From Cryptomeria japonica (lineage: Eukaryota; Streptophyta; Pinopsida; Cupressales; Cupressaceae): a stretch of DNA of 64,000 nt. The stretch covers positions 185,245,619 to 185,309,618 of the forward strand of contig NC_081410.1 in assembly GCF_030272615.1 (NCBI RefSeq), read 5' to 3'. This document shows positions 42,801-54,299 of this stretch, one piece after another (within the stretch, counting starts at the first letter, position 1; each line of letters opens with the position of its first letter). Both the position numbers and the translations under genes were made by a program. The notes under the pieces were generated by a model that was not told where the DNA came from, ran no database searches, and worked only from the letters and a program-made list of their open reading frames with translations.

Positions 42801-44860
42801 CGGTAAGACCCCTTATGAACTATGGTTTGGTCATGTTTCTACTATGAGATATTTTAGAGTAATTGGTAGCAAATATTATATCAAGAGAAATGAGGATATA
42901 GGAAGGTTTGATGCTAGAAGTGATGAAGGAATTTTCTTGGGATGTTCAACAAAGAGAAAAGCCTACCTTTGCTACAATAAAAGACTAAGAAAGATAGTAG
43001 AAAGTGAAAATGTGAAGGTGGATGAAAACCTTGGAAAAGTGATTGAAGAATGCAGATATGATGATGGACAACATATTGTTCTAGCTCCTATTCAGACTGA
43101 AGAACCAAAGCAAACTAATTCGGTAGAGACTATTAACCCAGATGTTGCTACTATTAGTGAAGAGGTGCAGGAACCTAAAAATAAAAACAATTAGAAGACC
43201 CCACGTTATGTAAGATCGAATCATTTAGAAAATCAGATTATTGGGGATAAAAATAAAGGTGTAATGACTAGAAGAAGGTTAGCTATTGAAGAAGTATGTT
43301 TGATTTCTAAAGTTGAACCTTAAGATGTTGTTGAAGCCTGCAAAGATGAAAATTGGATGAGAGCTATGGATGAAGAATTAGATCATATTGAAAAGAACAA
43401 CACATGGGAGCTTGTGCCTAGACCCAAGGATAAGAATGTAATTGGTACTAAATGGGTATTCAGGACTAAATTTAATGAATCTAGTGAAGTTGTCAGAAAA
43501 AAAGCTATACTAGTTTGCAAAGGATATTCATAGAAAGAAGGACTTGATTATGAGGAGACTTTTGCTCCGATGGCTAGACTTGAAGCTCTTAGAGTGTTTC
43601 TTGCATATGCTACTTATAAAGATTTCAAGGTATATCAGATGGATGTCAAATTTTCCTTTTTGAAGGTGATCTTGAGGAAGAAGTCTACATTGAGCAGCCT
43701 AATGGATTTTCATTATCAGATGATGGAGACATGGTATGCAAACTGAACAAAGCTCTTTATTGATTGAAACAAGCCTCTAGAATCTGGTATGCTAGATTAG
43801 ATAAATATTTATTAAAATTGGGATTTAATAAAGGTGTTGCTAACAGTAATCTATACTTTAAGATTGAGAATGATAACATATTGATTGTTGAAATCTTTGT
43901 TGATGATATTATTTTTAGAGGAGATGATGACTTGAGCATAAATTTTTCCGGTGATAAGCAAAAAAAATTGAGATGTCTATGATTGGAGAGATGAAAGTTT
44001 TCTTGGGTTTGTAGATTTCACAGACTGGAAAAGGTACATTTATATCTCAAAATAAATATGTGAAGGAATTGCTGAAGAAGTTTGGGCTAAATGACTCCAA
44101 ACCTATTGGAACTTCTATGGTGACTGGTTGTAAATTGTCTAAGAATGATGAATCTTCGAAAGCTAATCAGAGTTTGTAGAGATCTATGGTTGGTGGACTA
44201 CTATATCTTACTTATACTAGATCAAACATTATGCATGTTGTATGCATGACTGCTAGATATCAAGCTGATCCAAAAGAGAGTCGTTTCACTGTGTGAAGAG
44301 AATATTCAGATACTTAAAGGGAACTATGGACTATGGTTTGTGGTATCCAAGGAATGGTGATTTCATATTATGTGCTTACACTGATGTTGATTGGGTTGGT
44401 TATGTAGATGACTAGAAGAGCACTATCGGTGGAGCATTATTTTTGGGTAAGAAGTTAGTTTCATGGGCTAGTAAGAAACAAGATTCAGTATCCTTATCTA
44501 CTGTTGAAGTTGAGTACATTGTTGCTGCTAGTAATTTTACTTAGGTAGTTTGGATGAAGCAAATGTTGAAGGTTATCGGAGTTATCTATGATGAGCCTAT
44601 TATCATATACTATGATAATTAAAGTGCTATTAACATGTCAAAGAATCCAATGCAAAATCAAAGACTAAACGCGTGTCAATCAAATATCATTACTTGAGAG
44701 AACAAGTCAGTGAAGAAAAAGTGAAGCTGGAGTATCTATCTACAAAGGAACAAATAGCTGATATTTTTACTACGCTTTTGCCTGTAGAGAAATTTGTCTA
44801 TTTGAGAGACAAGTTAGGGGTATATACCCCTCCTGATGAGAACTAGATGCATTGAGTTGC
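42801..44860 (+). pseudogene. pol: LTR-4 integrase end, reverse transcriptase and RNase H
   Basis: Open at 42844-43194: MRYFRVIGSKYYIKR and FLGCSTKRKAYLCYN are the integrase C-terminal half. RT then begins: WMRAMDEELDHIEKNN, NVIGTKWVFRTKFNES, KVYQMDV. A frameshift follows near 43665. Catalytic FVDD lies at 43896-43907. RNase H: YGLWYPRNGDFILCAYTDVD, KSTIGGALFLGKKLVSW and a Ser/Thr-rich end, with stops near 44415, 44541 and 44620. The Copia order is clear. Several stops replace Gln (for example LVCKGYS-KEG). Confidence 0.83.
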
Positions 44861-45163
44861 ATTAATCTGATGGACTTCATAGTCTTATCATTTTGTCCAG
44901 ATTGATGAGTCGGTGTTGCTCCTTTGGTGGAGTAGTCTATGTTTTAGGCGGAGATATTCCTAAGATTCATGTTTCTATTTTGGAGAGAGAGTTTGGTTTT
45001 CTATTTGAGGATCTTTGGCATTGATATCAAAGGGGGAGAGAGATCATGTGAAAAACTACTTTATTTGTCTTGATCTTAGGGGGAGTTTGCTAGAGATATC
45101 TTCTTTCTTTGCATTGATTATTTTTCACATTCATATGTTGCCATTGATGCAAAAGGGGGAGAT
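44861..45163 (+). other. LTR-4 repeated polypurine tracts
   Basis: Purine tracts near 45025 (ATCAAAGGGGGAGAG), 45078 (CTTAGGGGGAGTTTG) and directly before the LTR (AAAAGGGGGAGATTG). Confidence 0.75.
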
Positions 45164-46278
45164 TGTTGGACTTTGTTGCTACTACGATATGTTTTTATCA
45201 TTGATGTCAACATATTCCTATGATTTTCTCAAGTGATTGCAGATTAAGAAGATCTTGTGATCTGGTTTTGCAGTTTTATTTTTCTATGTTGGTGCTTTGT
45301 AGAGTTCAGTATTTCCTCCAGTATATTTTGGTGTGATCAGATCTTGATCTGATATTTTGGGATGGTCTTGTGTATCTTCATTTTAGATGGTTCATTATTT
45401 GGTTCTCCATAAGTTATATTTCTTCGTGACAATTGTTGATTAGTTGTGTTCTTGAGGTCTCAGATGTTGATCGATGAAGATTTGATAAGTGGTGTTGGTG
45501 TAGATGTTATTGATGATTATAATGTTCTTGCTGGTGTTTCCTAATTGTGTCCTATTTGTTTTGTTAATCTCCATTGATTGTTGTGTGAGTTATTGGTGGT
45601 TTTTATGATCTGATTATGATTTTTGTGTTATGTGGTATTTTTGGTGGTGTAACGTGTTGCAGTTGATTTTGGCGTGATTTCCAGTGGTGTTGAGTGTTTG
45701 AGAATTTGAATTAGGTCCATGTTATGTCATGTAAATCATTATATTGGTCTAGTGATTGATCTTTGTATCATGTGATGTAGTTTTGTAATTGTGAGTTGAG
45801 GGTTTAGCTGACCTTGTTGTCAAGGTTAATGAATTGTATATATAGGTGATATATTCATGTAATATGGATATAGAGGTTGTGTCTAAATTATCAAAGAGTG
45901 GTGTATGTGCGAACAAGTGATTCATCCTTCAGCATTGTGATTGAGCAGAGAAGACATTTGTGCTTAACCAAAACTGTAATTAGGCATTTGGAGATGCTAT
46001 TCTTTCAATTCATTCCTTCTAGATTGTAGTTTGAATCTTGTAGTAAGTTAGTGAGACTTCCCTGAGCGTTGTAGCCTTCTGGGTCATTGTATTTAAGCAG
46101 TGAGCTCTAGGCAGTGTGCCTGAATGCATGTGCATTCCCCATTGTAATATTTTCACATACTACTACAAAGTATTATCTTACTGTGGGAAGGTTCCCACTG
46201 TGGTTTTTCTCTAAATCGGGTTTCCCACATCAAAATTTTGGTGTTGTGCATTGTGCTTTATATTTTTTATCTCTGTTA
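45164..46278 (+). repeat. LTR-4 3' LTR, cut at its end by LTR-11
   Basis: Starts TGTTGGACTTTG. The last part (AAATTTTGGTGTTGTG, 46230-46250) matches the 5' LTR remnant at 13025. Its final 100 bp or so are missing, displaced by LTR-11. The conserved blocks are at about 46095-46145 and 46185-46240. Confidence 0.82.
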
Positions 46279-47473
46279 TGTTGGGATACAAGAATGCTGA
46301 GAGGGGGGTGTGAAATAGTGTTCTATCAGAATGATTAATGTTAACCTTATTAACACAACAAATTAACAACCGGTATACATAAAAGAAGATATCAATAAGT
46401 AATAATGCAACCACAAAGATGAACACCATAACACCACAAATTTATACGTGGAAAACCTCAATGAGGAAAAATCACTGTTGGATTGGAGACCAACAATATC
46501 TATCCACTGATCAGATGAATAAATATTCCAATAAGGGGCCTGCACATGTAGGAAGGCCAACAACCTAGAGCGCACTGCTCATCACAAAAGGAGACTCACT
46601 GACTACAGAAAATATCGGACTACAATCTAGAAATAAGATTGAACTACAAGTATAGCATCTCCTATGCCTGAGTATAGTTCTGGTTAAGCTCAATGTCAGA
46701 GGTCTTAAACCTCTTTCACAAACCCAATTCGATCACCTATGATCAACCAAATCCTCTGCATATGATTACAACATTATTCACACACGGATAATTGTATAAC
46801 CATCCTTTTCCATGATCTACAAAGAGATCTTACATAATATTTATACCAACCTGGGACCTAAACAATTAGGTGAGCCACCTAAAAGATAATACAATAAATT
46901 CATTACATAAACCTACAAACTAATGATAATCCAAGTCGGCCTGAGACTGAAACAACATTAACCAAACAATAAATCCAACCAGTAACAGATCAGGAGCATC
47001 CACCAACACATTACATAAACCAGTCCATAACCTAACATAATAGCACAGGATAGGTCCAGTGCTAAATACAACACCACCAATCAACTAGAACATGAACATG
47101 ATAACTTTCACCATGCCAAAAACCTTCTAGAAGCCGCACTGACACCACTAATTGAATCCATCAAAATATCTTCAATGAATCTCTACCGATAGAACCCTTA
47201 CTAGTAACCAAAAGGCTTACTAGAACATATGATAGGATTTGGATCACCAAATCTGAAGCCAACTGAATGTGACATGCACATGAATAACATGAATACTCTA
47301 ACCAAACCAATTCCACCAATCTAAACATACCGGAGAATACCGAAGATGATCTCTAGATTAACATCACAATCCAAGCACTCTACTAGAACTCGATAGACAA
47401 CCAAACAAGCTAGGGCTAACATCAATGACAAACATCAATGCAACACATAATCACTTCCTCTGAATTTCCAACA
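46279..47473 (-). repeat. LTR-11 3' LTR (1195 bp)
   Basis: Bounded by TG...CA in element orientation, next to the purine tract CCAAAGGGGGAGATTG (about 47474-47490, minus). It carries both conserved blocks (about 46435-46490 and 46530-46590) and a G-run of six. Confidence 0.85.
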
Positions 47474-47760
47474 ATCTCCCCCTTTGGCATTGATGGCAAC
47501 ACTAGATGTGAAAAACATCCAAAAGCCAAGAAATGTGAAACAAGTCTCCCCCAATGGAAGACATCCAACAATCTCCCAGAAATGATATATCAATGAAGTT
47601 CTGAAATAATTATCTCTGCACCAATTAACCATCCATAGACCTGAACCAAAATCACCCAATGGGATACAACCAATTTGAAATTTTGTTTCTCCCCCTTTGA
47701 CTGATATCTCTGTTAAGATTTTTTTTTCACATATATATCACTCCCCCTTTGACATCAATG
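47474..47760 (-). other. LTR-11 repeated polypurine tracts
   Basis: Minus-strand purine tracts next to the LTR (47474-47490) and near 47543 (TTGGGGGAGAC), 47690 (TCAAAGGGGGAGAAA) and 47743 (TCAAAGGGGGAGTGA). Confidence 0.75.
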
Positions 47761-47951
47761 CCATAAATCTAACATAAACATCAAAGAAAAACCATAGATC
47801 CTTTGAACCACACAATTGACTACTCAACCTGAGTAGTAGCACCAACTCATCAATTCGGGATGTTAGTTTTGATGATGCATACCCAAATGATTCCATTCAG
47901 CATCACTCAAGTCTCAACCAGAGGGGCAGAGACCCCCAATCTATCTCTAAA

Positions 47952-48720
47952 TTACTCAAATGATTCCTTGGGCAAATATCTAGTGAAGATATTTGTGATC
48001 TTCTCTTTAGTGTTCACATAAACCAATCTAACTTCATTTGCTTCCACCATTTCCTTCAAAAAGTTATACTTGATTGATATGTTCTTTGTCTTAGAATGAA
48101 ATATCAGATTCTTTGATATTTCAATAGCAATAGAGTTATCATAGTGAATAACTATCGGTTCATCACAATCTACTCTTATATCTTTCAACATTGCTTCATC
48201 CATAGAACTTGTGTATAGCTATTAGTAGCAGTAGATAAAGAAGTACATGATTATTTCTTACTGATCCATGAAACAAGTTTATTTCCAAGAAATAAAACTT
48301 CACCGGATGTGCTTTTCTGGTTAGCTATATCTCCAACCCAATCTGCATCTAAATATGCACATAGTGTAAAGTCATCATCAACCATAAACCATACCTGAAA
48401 ATCCTTGTTCTCAGAGAAAAAGATTCAACATAATCAATTCCTTCCTTCTAAGAATATCCTTTACAGACCAATATAGCCTTGTTCCTCACAACTTGACCAT
48501 CTTCATTCAATTTATTCCTTAAAAACCCATGTTTTGTCCTTTTCTATTTGATCCAATTCCTCTTCCACAGCCTTCATCCAACACTCATCCTTACATGCTT
48601 CAACTACTGATGGTAGTTCAATTTGAGAAATTAAGCATACCTCATCAGCTGCCAACCTTCTCCCAATGATTTGATCTTCTAAATGATTCGACCCTACATA
48701 CCTAGGAGTCCTTTGACTTT
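47952..48720 (-). pseudogene. pol: LTR-11 RNase H and RT remnant with large deletion
   Basis: RNase H C-terminus open at 47952-48203: VIHYDNSIAIEISKN and FLKEMVEANEVRLVYV. Upstream, LCAYLDADWVGDIANQKST is RNase H, and it is joined almost directly to the RT N-terminus (EACKDECWMKAVEEELDQIE, VRNKAILVCKGYS). The whole RT palm with the F/YVDD site is gone. A smaller loss joins TW to VF at a repeated TGGG. Compared with LTR-4, roughly 750 bp are missing from the palm. Confidence 0.75.
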
Positions 48721-49140
48721 CTATTCCTCTGCTCTGATCTTCAGTTACTATTGAATTTTATGATACTATTGGGGTAACTTGTTCAACATTCTATTTGGGT
48801 ACAGGTGTTATTGGATCAGTTATGCTCATTTCCACTTCCAGTTCTCTCTCATAAGTTCTGATTTGACCTCTGTATAGCTCATCCACCTTGACATTAGTGC
48901 TTTCTTCAATTCTATGCAACCTTTTGTCATAACATGTATATGCTTTGCTTTCATTTGAAAAACCAAGAAATATTCCTTCATCACATCTTGGATCAAACTT
49001 TCCAATTCACTACCAAAGATTCTGAAAAACTTAACTGTATGTGTATGACCAAACCATAACTCATAAGATGACTTACCAATAAACCAAACCAGATCCAAGA
49101 TCCATCAAATATTTTTTGATTAACCTTCAAAATGACTTCT
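48721..49140 (-). pseudogene. pol: LTR-11 integrase C-terminal remnant
   Basis: SSYELWFGHTHTVKFFRIFG matches the Copia integrase C-terminus (compare TPYELWFGH in LTR-4). It is followed by frameshifted remains of the FLG-type block. Sequence beyond about 49110 has no clear match. Confidence 0.7.
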
Positions 49141-49821
49141 CCAACACCTGAAACAAGCTTTCAGACCACTACTAGGGAAAATGCAAGATCTATCATCGAT
49201 TTGCCTCCCCCTAATGAAAATGCCTTAGATAGTGAATGACTTTCCTATAGGTGCAGGAATATTATGTTTTGTCGGTTGAGTAACTGGGGTATTTGCTTCA
49301 GCCAGATGAACATTTGAGGCATTTGTTGATTGACCCTCAAACTTCATGAGGCAGAGGTTGGCAACAGTAGGGTGATAAACCTACTGACACACCTTGTTCT
49401 TCTTTACCTTGAGTCTCCCTCACGGCTATGATTCACACCTCAACTATGAAATCAAACTCTTACCCCTAACTAGGGATGGCACAACACTTCTACCCACTTC
49501 CTAAGACCTATCAAGATCTTCCACAATGGTATTTTGAAGCACAAGACAAATATTGGCTTTTGAGGCCTAGACAAGTCTACTGATATAGGTATACTGACAC
49601 AGGTTTCAGAGGTTTACCGGCACCAGTCTACCAGTTAGTAGCCCTATTTAACTATCTTTTTGGACTTTTCTCTAGATAACACCAAATAACACCCAAAACA
49701 AATTAAGGTTTCAGACACCCTTTTGGGATTACTATCAAATTACAAAAGATTCAATTTCCACCCTATTCCCGCACTCTTCAACACCTACTTGGGTCATAGG
49801 CCTAATTGATCAGGTTAGACC
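49141..49821. other. Unassigned, 680 bp
   Basis: No gene seen. A minus-strand AGGGGGAGGC stretch (about 49205) resembles a polypurine tract, without a recognisable LTR next to it. Confidence 0.4.
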
Positions 49822-50199
49822 TGTTGTTCTCAAAATCTGATTCACTTTAAAATCCTTATAGTGATATGATAACTCTATATGAAGAAGAGAGATTAAAGAG
49901 AAGGAAACCTTCAGGACAACATATGACAAGGTTTGATTAACCTTCTACACTTTGAACTTATCCAAAGTTCAGGCGAGTATACCTTTGTGAACTGAATTCA
50001 CACTTTTAAAAGACAAATCCATAGCAAACCAGTCCGAAAACCAGTGGATCTTATCACCTTAAAACTAACTGAAACAAAGGAATGAAACTTATACTCATGT
50101 TCAGTATTGATCTACAAGATGTATAGAAGATAACCTTAATAGATATCAGTGCCTTATCCAAGGTCACAAAGTCATCTAAGTTCAAACAATACTTCCACA
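49822..50199 (-). repeat. TRIM 3' LTR
   Basis: About 95 percent like 50287-50664 by eye; differences include ACTCTATATGAAG against ACGCTGTATGCGG. Confidence 0.8.
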
Positions 50200-50286
50200 A
50201 ACACACAATTATTTTTCCTTATAAAACTAAGCACAAATCTGCGTCTGGATCCTTATTGTGACTCTCCCCAGTAGAGTTGCCACTTT

Positions 50287-50664
50287 TGTTGTTCTCAAAA
50301 TCTGATTCACTTTAAAATCCTTATAGTGATATGATAACGCTGTATGCGGAAGAGAGATTAAAGAGAAGGAAACCTTCAAGACAACATATGACAAGGTTTG
50401 ATTAACCTTCTACACTTCGAACTTATCTAAAGTTCAGGCGGGTATACCTTTGTGAACTAAATTCACACTTTTAAAAGACAAATCCACAACAAACCAATCC
50501 GAAAACCAATGGATCTTATCACCTTAAAACTAACTAAAACAAAGGAATGAAACTTATACTCATGTTCAATATTGATCTACAAGATGTATAGAAGATAACC
50601 TTAATAGATATCAGTGCCTTATCCGAGGTCACAGAGTCATCTAAGTTCAAACAATACTTCCACA
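50287..50664 (-). repeat. TRIM 5' LTR
   Basis: Offset 465 bp from the other copy, same length, no indels seen. The primer-site match begins at 50282 on its left. Confidence 0.8.
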
Positions 50665-51239
50665 ATCAAACATCTCTACATATTCCATTAGTTTGGCTTC
50701 TGCAAATCCCTATATATGCCTAGCACACATAATAATTTATTCATATCAGACTAAACTATGTTCATCAAAATTCAAAGTATCCCACAAAGAATTTACTAGT
50801 AGAAATGATTCATGCGTATTCAATTCCCCTCTTGAAGAGAAAAGCTAAGAAACATTTTTACTGAAAATTGCCTTGCAACCCATATTCAAAAAGAATAACC
50901 CTAGATTACTCGGAATGAAACAATAAACATTTGCAAACATACTTGAAGACAACACAAAGTTTAATCTCAAAACCAATGGTCTGTGTATTAATATTTCTTC
51001 TGAAAGTATTACAAAAACATTCGAATATTATCCATCAAAAACTTGAAAAAAGCTCGGATAAATTTCTGCAGTGTTTTCTTACAATTCCTTGCGATCATTT
51101 TTTTTACTAGTCCTGGTATCCATTTATAACAATATGGATGCACACATAGCTTCGGACTTTCCTAGGAGAGTTTGTTACAATCATTAATTCTTAAAAAGAA
51201 GTTACAAAACCTTTTACAAATGCAGTTACAAGTCTCTTT
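50665..51239. other. Unassigned, 575 bp
   Basis: AT-rich, no gene or repeat recognised. Confidence 0.4.
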
Positions 51240-53962
51240 CAACATTTGCAGCTTCTTCCTCTTGTTATTCTGTTGCAACATTTTCTAACTGCTCCACATC
51301 AAGCACTGCATATTTTCTTGTCCATTCCTGATACACCTCATTAGCAAACCATGAGAAGTTAATCACTCTTGTTTTTGTCTTGGCTAATCTTTTCCAAGAA
51401 TTCCTCATTTTATTGACCTCTGAATTTAGGAAACCATAATGAGATTTGATTTTCTCAATCTCTTCAATTGTTTTGACAAATATGGAGGCATCCTCTAATC
51501 TAACAATTCCTTTTATTCTCAGTGACAATTTGGCTTCCAATTCCTTAAGCCATATTTGTTTGTCCTTTTATTGGGTTGGGGTGACAAAACCTCTTGGGAG
51601 GAATTCAAAAACTTGATTAGTGTACTCTTTCTTGTACAAGTTGATCTTTCTATCTGCATTATCTACTCCTTTTTCCAACTTTACTAAATCCTTTGTCATA
51701 TCATTTGTAGATTTAATAATAGGGTCAGCCCCTACCTCATCGTAGGATACACAAATCAGTTCTATATCCTACTCTTTGGGTCTCCATTTATCAAAAATAG
51801 GCATTAAAACAGCCTTGTCCCCATTTAACTCATTCCACATTTCCAAAATCTTACTCATGTTGTTATACATTAGTGAAGACCCTATAGTGTCAACAAAACT
51901 TAAATAGCCTTTACTCTTTCTTCATATTTCTTGGCATATATGGCCTGAGCCTGTTTTAAATTCTCCAACTCATGGGGAGTGATCTCAATCAACTAAGAAC
52001 TAGAAGGTGTTGGAGATGGTGGGAACTCAATAATGGGGCTGGTAGGTGGAGGTCTTGCAGGAGAAGAGGAGATCATCAATGTATTTCCTTTCCCACTCTT
52101 TTCTTCTTTGGGCTATCTTGAATGTCAATGACATCCTGTATCTTCTTGTTCCCTTTTGAAGTAGAGGGCTCCCCTGTTGTTGGCATCAACACACTATAGT
52201 TAGACTTCTTATGCAACATGTAATCACCAGGAGGGATTGCTCTAGCAGATGCAAACCTATTTATAACTAATCTTTCTTTCTCAGGGTTTTTCTTAATTAC
52301 AACCTCCCTCTTTTCTTTCAATGTTTGCATCACATCCTCAAAACAAAGAATTAAGAACTTTATCTTCTCTTCAAAGGGGTGAAAGCTAGACAAAGGGTCA
52401 TAATTAGTGTCAAATTGGTGCACAAAGTCTAAAGCCTTTTTGTAGGCCACCCACTTTTCCTTCCTCAGCTCTTGCTCATCTAAATCAAACTCATTCCTAA
52501 TGAGGTCTTCAGGAAACTGGAATTGGTGGGGTCTACCTCTGCATATTGCCCTCTTTTTGAACATGTCGTTGAAAAAATCTTCAGGGTCAACACACCAGGA
52601 TACTATAGTTGACAAGTGGTACAGTTGAAGGAAATCTTCAAAACACTTCCAACCTTCTTTAATTATTACAAATTGACGTGCTATGGTAACTATAGGGAAA
52701 ATGGTCCCTTTACCTCTGCCTGTTAACTTTGCCTCTTGCACACTACTAATTTGCCTGAGGATTTATGCAATTCCTACTTTAAGAGGGACTTGATAGTGCA
52801 ACAAAAATGGAGTGCCTTTGAAACCATATACTCTGAAAACTGTGGAGACAGGGTATAAGTAGATATCACCCCAATTGTGGACAATTTTAATATTCTCAGC
52901 AAACTCTTTTGGCCTAATGAATTCCAGAATAACCTTAGGGACTCTTGGATTCTTTGAATAGATAAGAGTCCTAATCTTAGATGCAAAACACTTATCAAAC
53001 TTTAAGAAGCTTGCATCTTCTCTGTCCCATGACAACACTGTACTCCATAACTGCACTGGCATCTTTTCTCCATCTTTCTCTTTCACAGTATCCATTCCAC
53101 TTGCAAAATAGTCACCACCCTTGAATAAAAATAAATGCATAAGGAGGGAGTACCATCCAAAAGGCCTATCCAATTTCCCATTTTTTATTCCTATTAACCC
53201 TTCATGGATGGCATCAATGATATAGGAAGCATAATCAAAGGTCACTGCCAAAGAGGGGTTCAAAATTTGAACAATCATTAACATGTAATGAGTTGGCATA
53301 TTTGCCTCAGCATCTTCTCCTAGAATCTGGCAGAGTGACTAGTATAATCCTTTGGCCCTAAGGGTGAACAGATTTAAAGAGAAAGGCTCCTCAGTATTAG
53401 GTCCTACAACTATTAACCCACCTATCTTCACAAAGAATTCTTTAAGAGGCCCACTTCTAAGGTGATTCCTCTGCACATTGTAAACCTGAGCTAGTGATTT
53501 AAAATTAATAGGCTCTAGAAAATTGGTAAACTCACTAAGCCCAAAAGCATTTTTGAACTCCTCATTATTTATTTCATTGAGGGTTTTCCCACTTATATTA
53601 AAACTTCTTGTGATTGGGTCATAGTTGTGTGCAATCTCAGTTAGGAGATCCACATCCATGAATACTCCAGGGACCACCAATTTGCCTATGTCCAACTCCT
53701 AGATACTATTCATTGGGGCTAGGGAGTTTCTCATACCAAATCCAATCTTAAATAATCCCAACCCAGACAACCCAATTTGAGGGTCTCTTAGCTAGTTGCC
53801 TTTTTCATACAATCCCTCTCCTATTTTTAGGTGAGAAGCTCTTGGCACTAGTTCTTTTACCTTTGCTGCCACATTAGTTGACATTGTCAACTGTTCTAGA
53901 AAATCATAGATATCCCTCTCCTAGTAATTAACCTTTCCTGAGAATTCTCTTTTAGGTGCCAT
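51240..53962 (-). pseudogene. ORF-X: long decayed frame of unknown family
   Basis: From an ATG at 53962, one frame runs about 629 codons to 52076, with stops only at TAG or TAA (53696, 53339 and 52763, plus two near 53800 and 53920). Each stop fits a former CAG or CAA codon. Visible parts are MAPKREFSGKVNY, FNISGKTLNEINNEEFKNAF, GLSEFTNFLEPINFKSLAQV, FGWYSLLMHLFLFKGGDYF and PKVILEFIRPKEFAENIKIV, then a Lys-rich C-terminal part. After a frameshift near 52076, a Pro/Ser linker and helical pieces follow (HELENLKQAQAIYAKKYEE, 51265-51540). I see no zinc knuckle, protease or RT. Its length and decay are like those of mobile-element frames, and the layout (globular part, basic linker, helix) resembles the LTR-16 frame. 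Function unknown; it may be an accessory retroelement protein. Confidence 0.6.
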
Positions 53963-54299
53963 CTTAAACTATGCAAGCAATTTAATTACTAGCCCCAACT
54001 ATTCTGTAATAAATCAAAACCTCAATTAAAACACACTGTCAAGTAATTGCCAAACAGGAGTACAAGAGAGCCTATTTTTTGCTTGAAGAAATCTGCTCTA
54101 CAACTAAAGAAATTTGCTCTGCAACTGCTTCTTTGCAACAACTTTTCAAAATGATGCCTTCATTCAATTGATCCGAGATCATATACGGTAGTTGGGCTGT
54201 TAACTGCGACATTGATACCGCATGCTTCGACTGTCCTTTCAGAATTGAATTCATAGAAGAATTCAAAATTTTTGCTCCAATGGGTCACAACATGCTTGT
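53963..54299. other. Spacer upstream of ORF-X
   Basis: No motif recognised. A 64-codon minus frame at 54072-54266 has no family signal. Confidence 0.35.

Larger units (their letters stand above)
13025..46278 (+). mobile_element. LTR-4: Copia element, outermost of the nest
   Basis: A plus-strand Copia element whose parts are 13025-14059, 40939-41935 and 42725-46278. It begins with the last 157 bp of its 5' LTR, then a Met-type primer-binding site, gag, protease, integrase, RT, RNase H, purine tracts and a 3' LTR. The 3' LTR is cut at 46278 by LTR-11. LTR-5 interrupts it at 14060-40933 with a perfect CTAAA duplication (14055-14059 and 40934-40938). Solo LTR-10 interrupts the integrase. The gene order gag-PR-INT-RT-RH is diagnostic of Copia. 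Confidence 0.87.
46279..49140 (-). mobile_element. LTR-11: truncated Copia element with deleted RT
   Basis: Minus strand: a 3' LTR at 46279-47473 (starts TGTTGG, ends CCCAACA), purine tracts, then traces of RNase H, RT ends and the integrase C-terminus. The similarity fades at about 49100-49140, before any integrase core, gag or 5' LTR. It inserted into the LTR-4 3' LTR, but the other half of that LTR is not found, so the right side was lost. Confidence 0.78.
49822..50664 (-). mobile_element. TRIM-like miniature LTR element (843 bp)
   Basis: Two direct repeats of 378 bp (49822-50199 and 50287-50664) flank 87 bp. On the minus strand each repeat starts TGTGGAAGTATTG and ends GAGAACAACA. The interior begins, five bases past the right repeat, with TGGCAACTCTACTGGGGA. 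That resembles the TGGCGACTCTGCTGGGGA found after many plant Gypsy LTRs. TG...CA ends, a primer-site match and an almost empty interior define a terminal-repeat retrotransposon in miniature. The purine tract is weak and the flanks AGACC and ATCAA do not match. Confidence 0.72.

Noticed and set aside
49822-50664. Simple tandem duplication
   Set aside because: The repeats have TG...CA ends and a primer-site match at the right distance, which favours a TRIM; the lack of matching flanks leaves some doubt.
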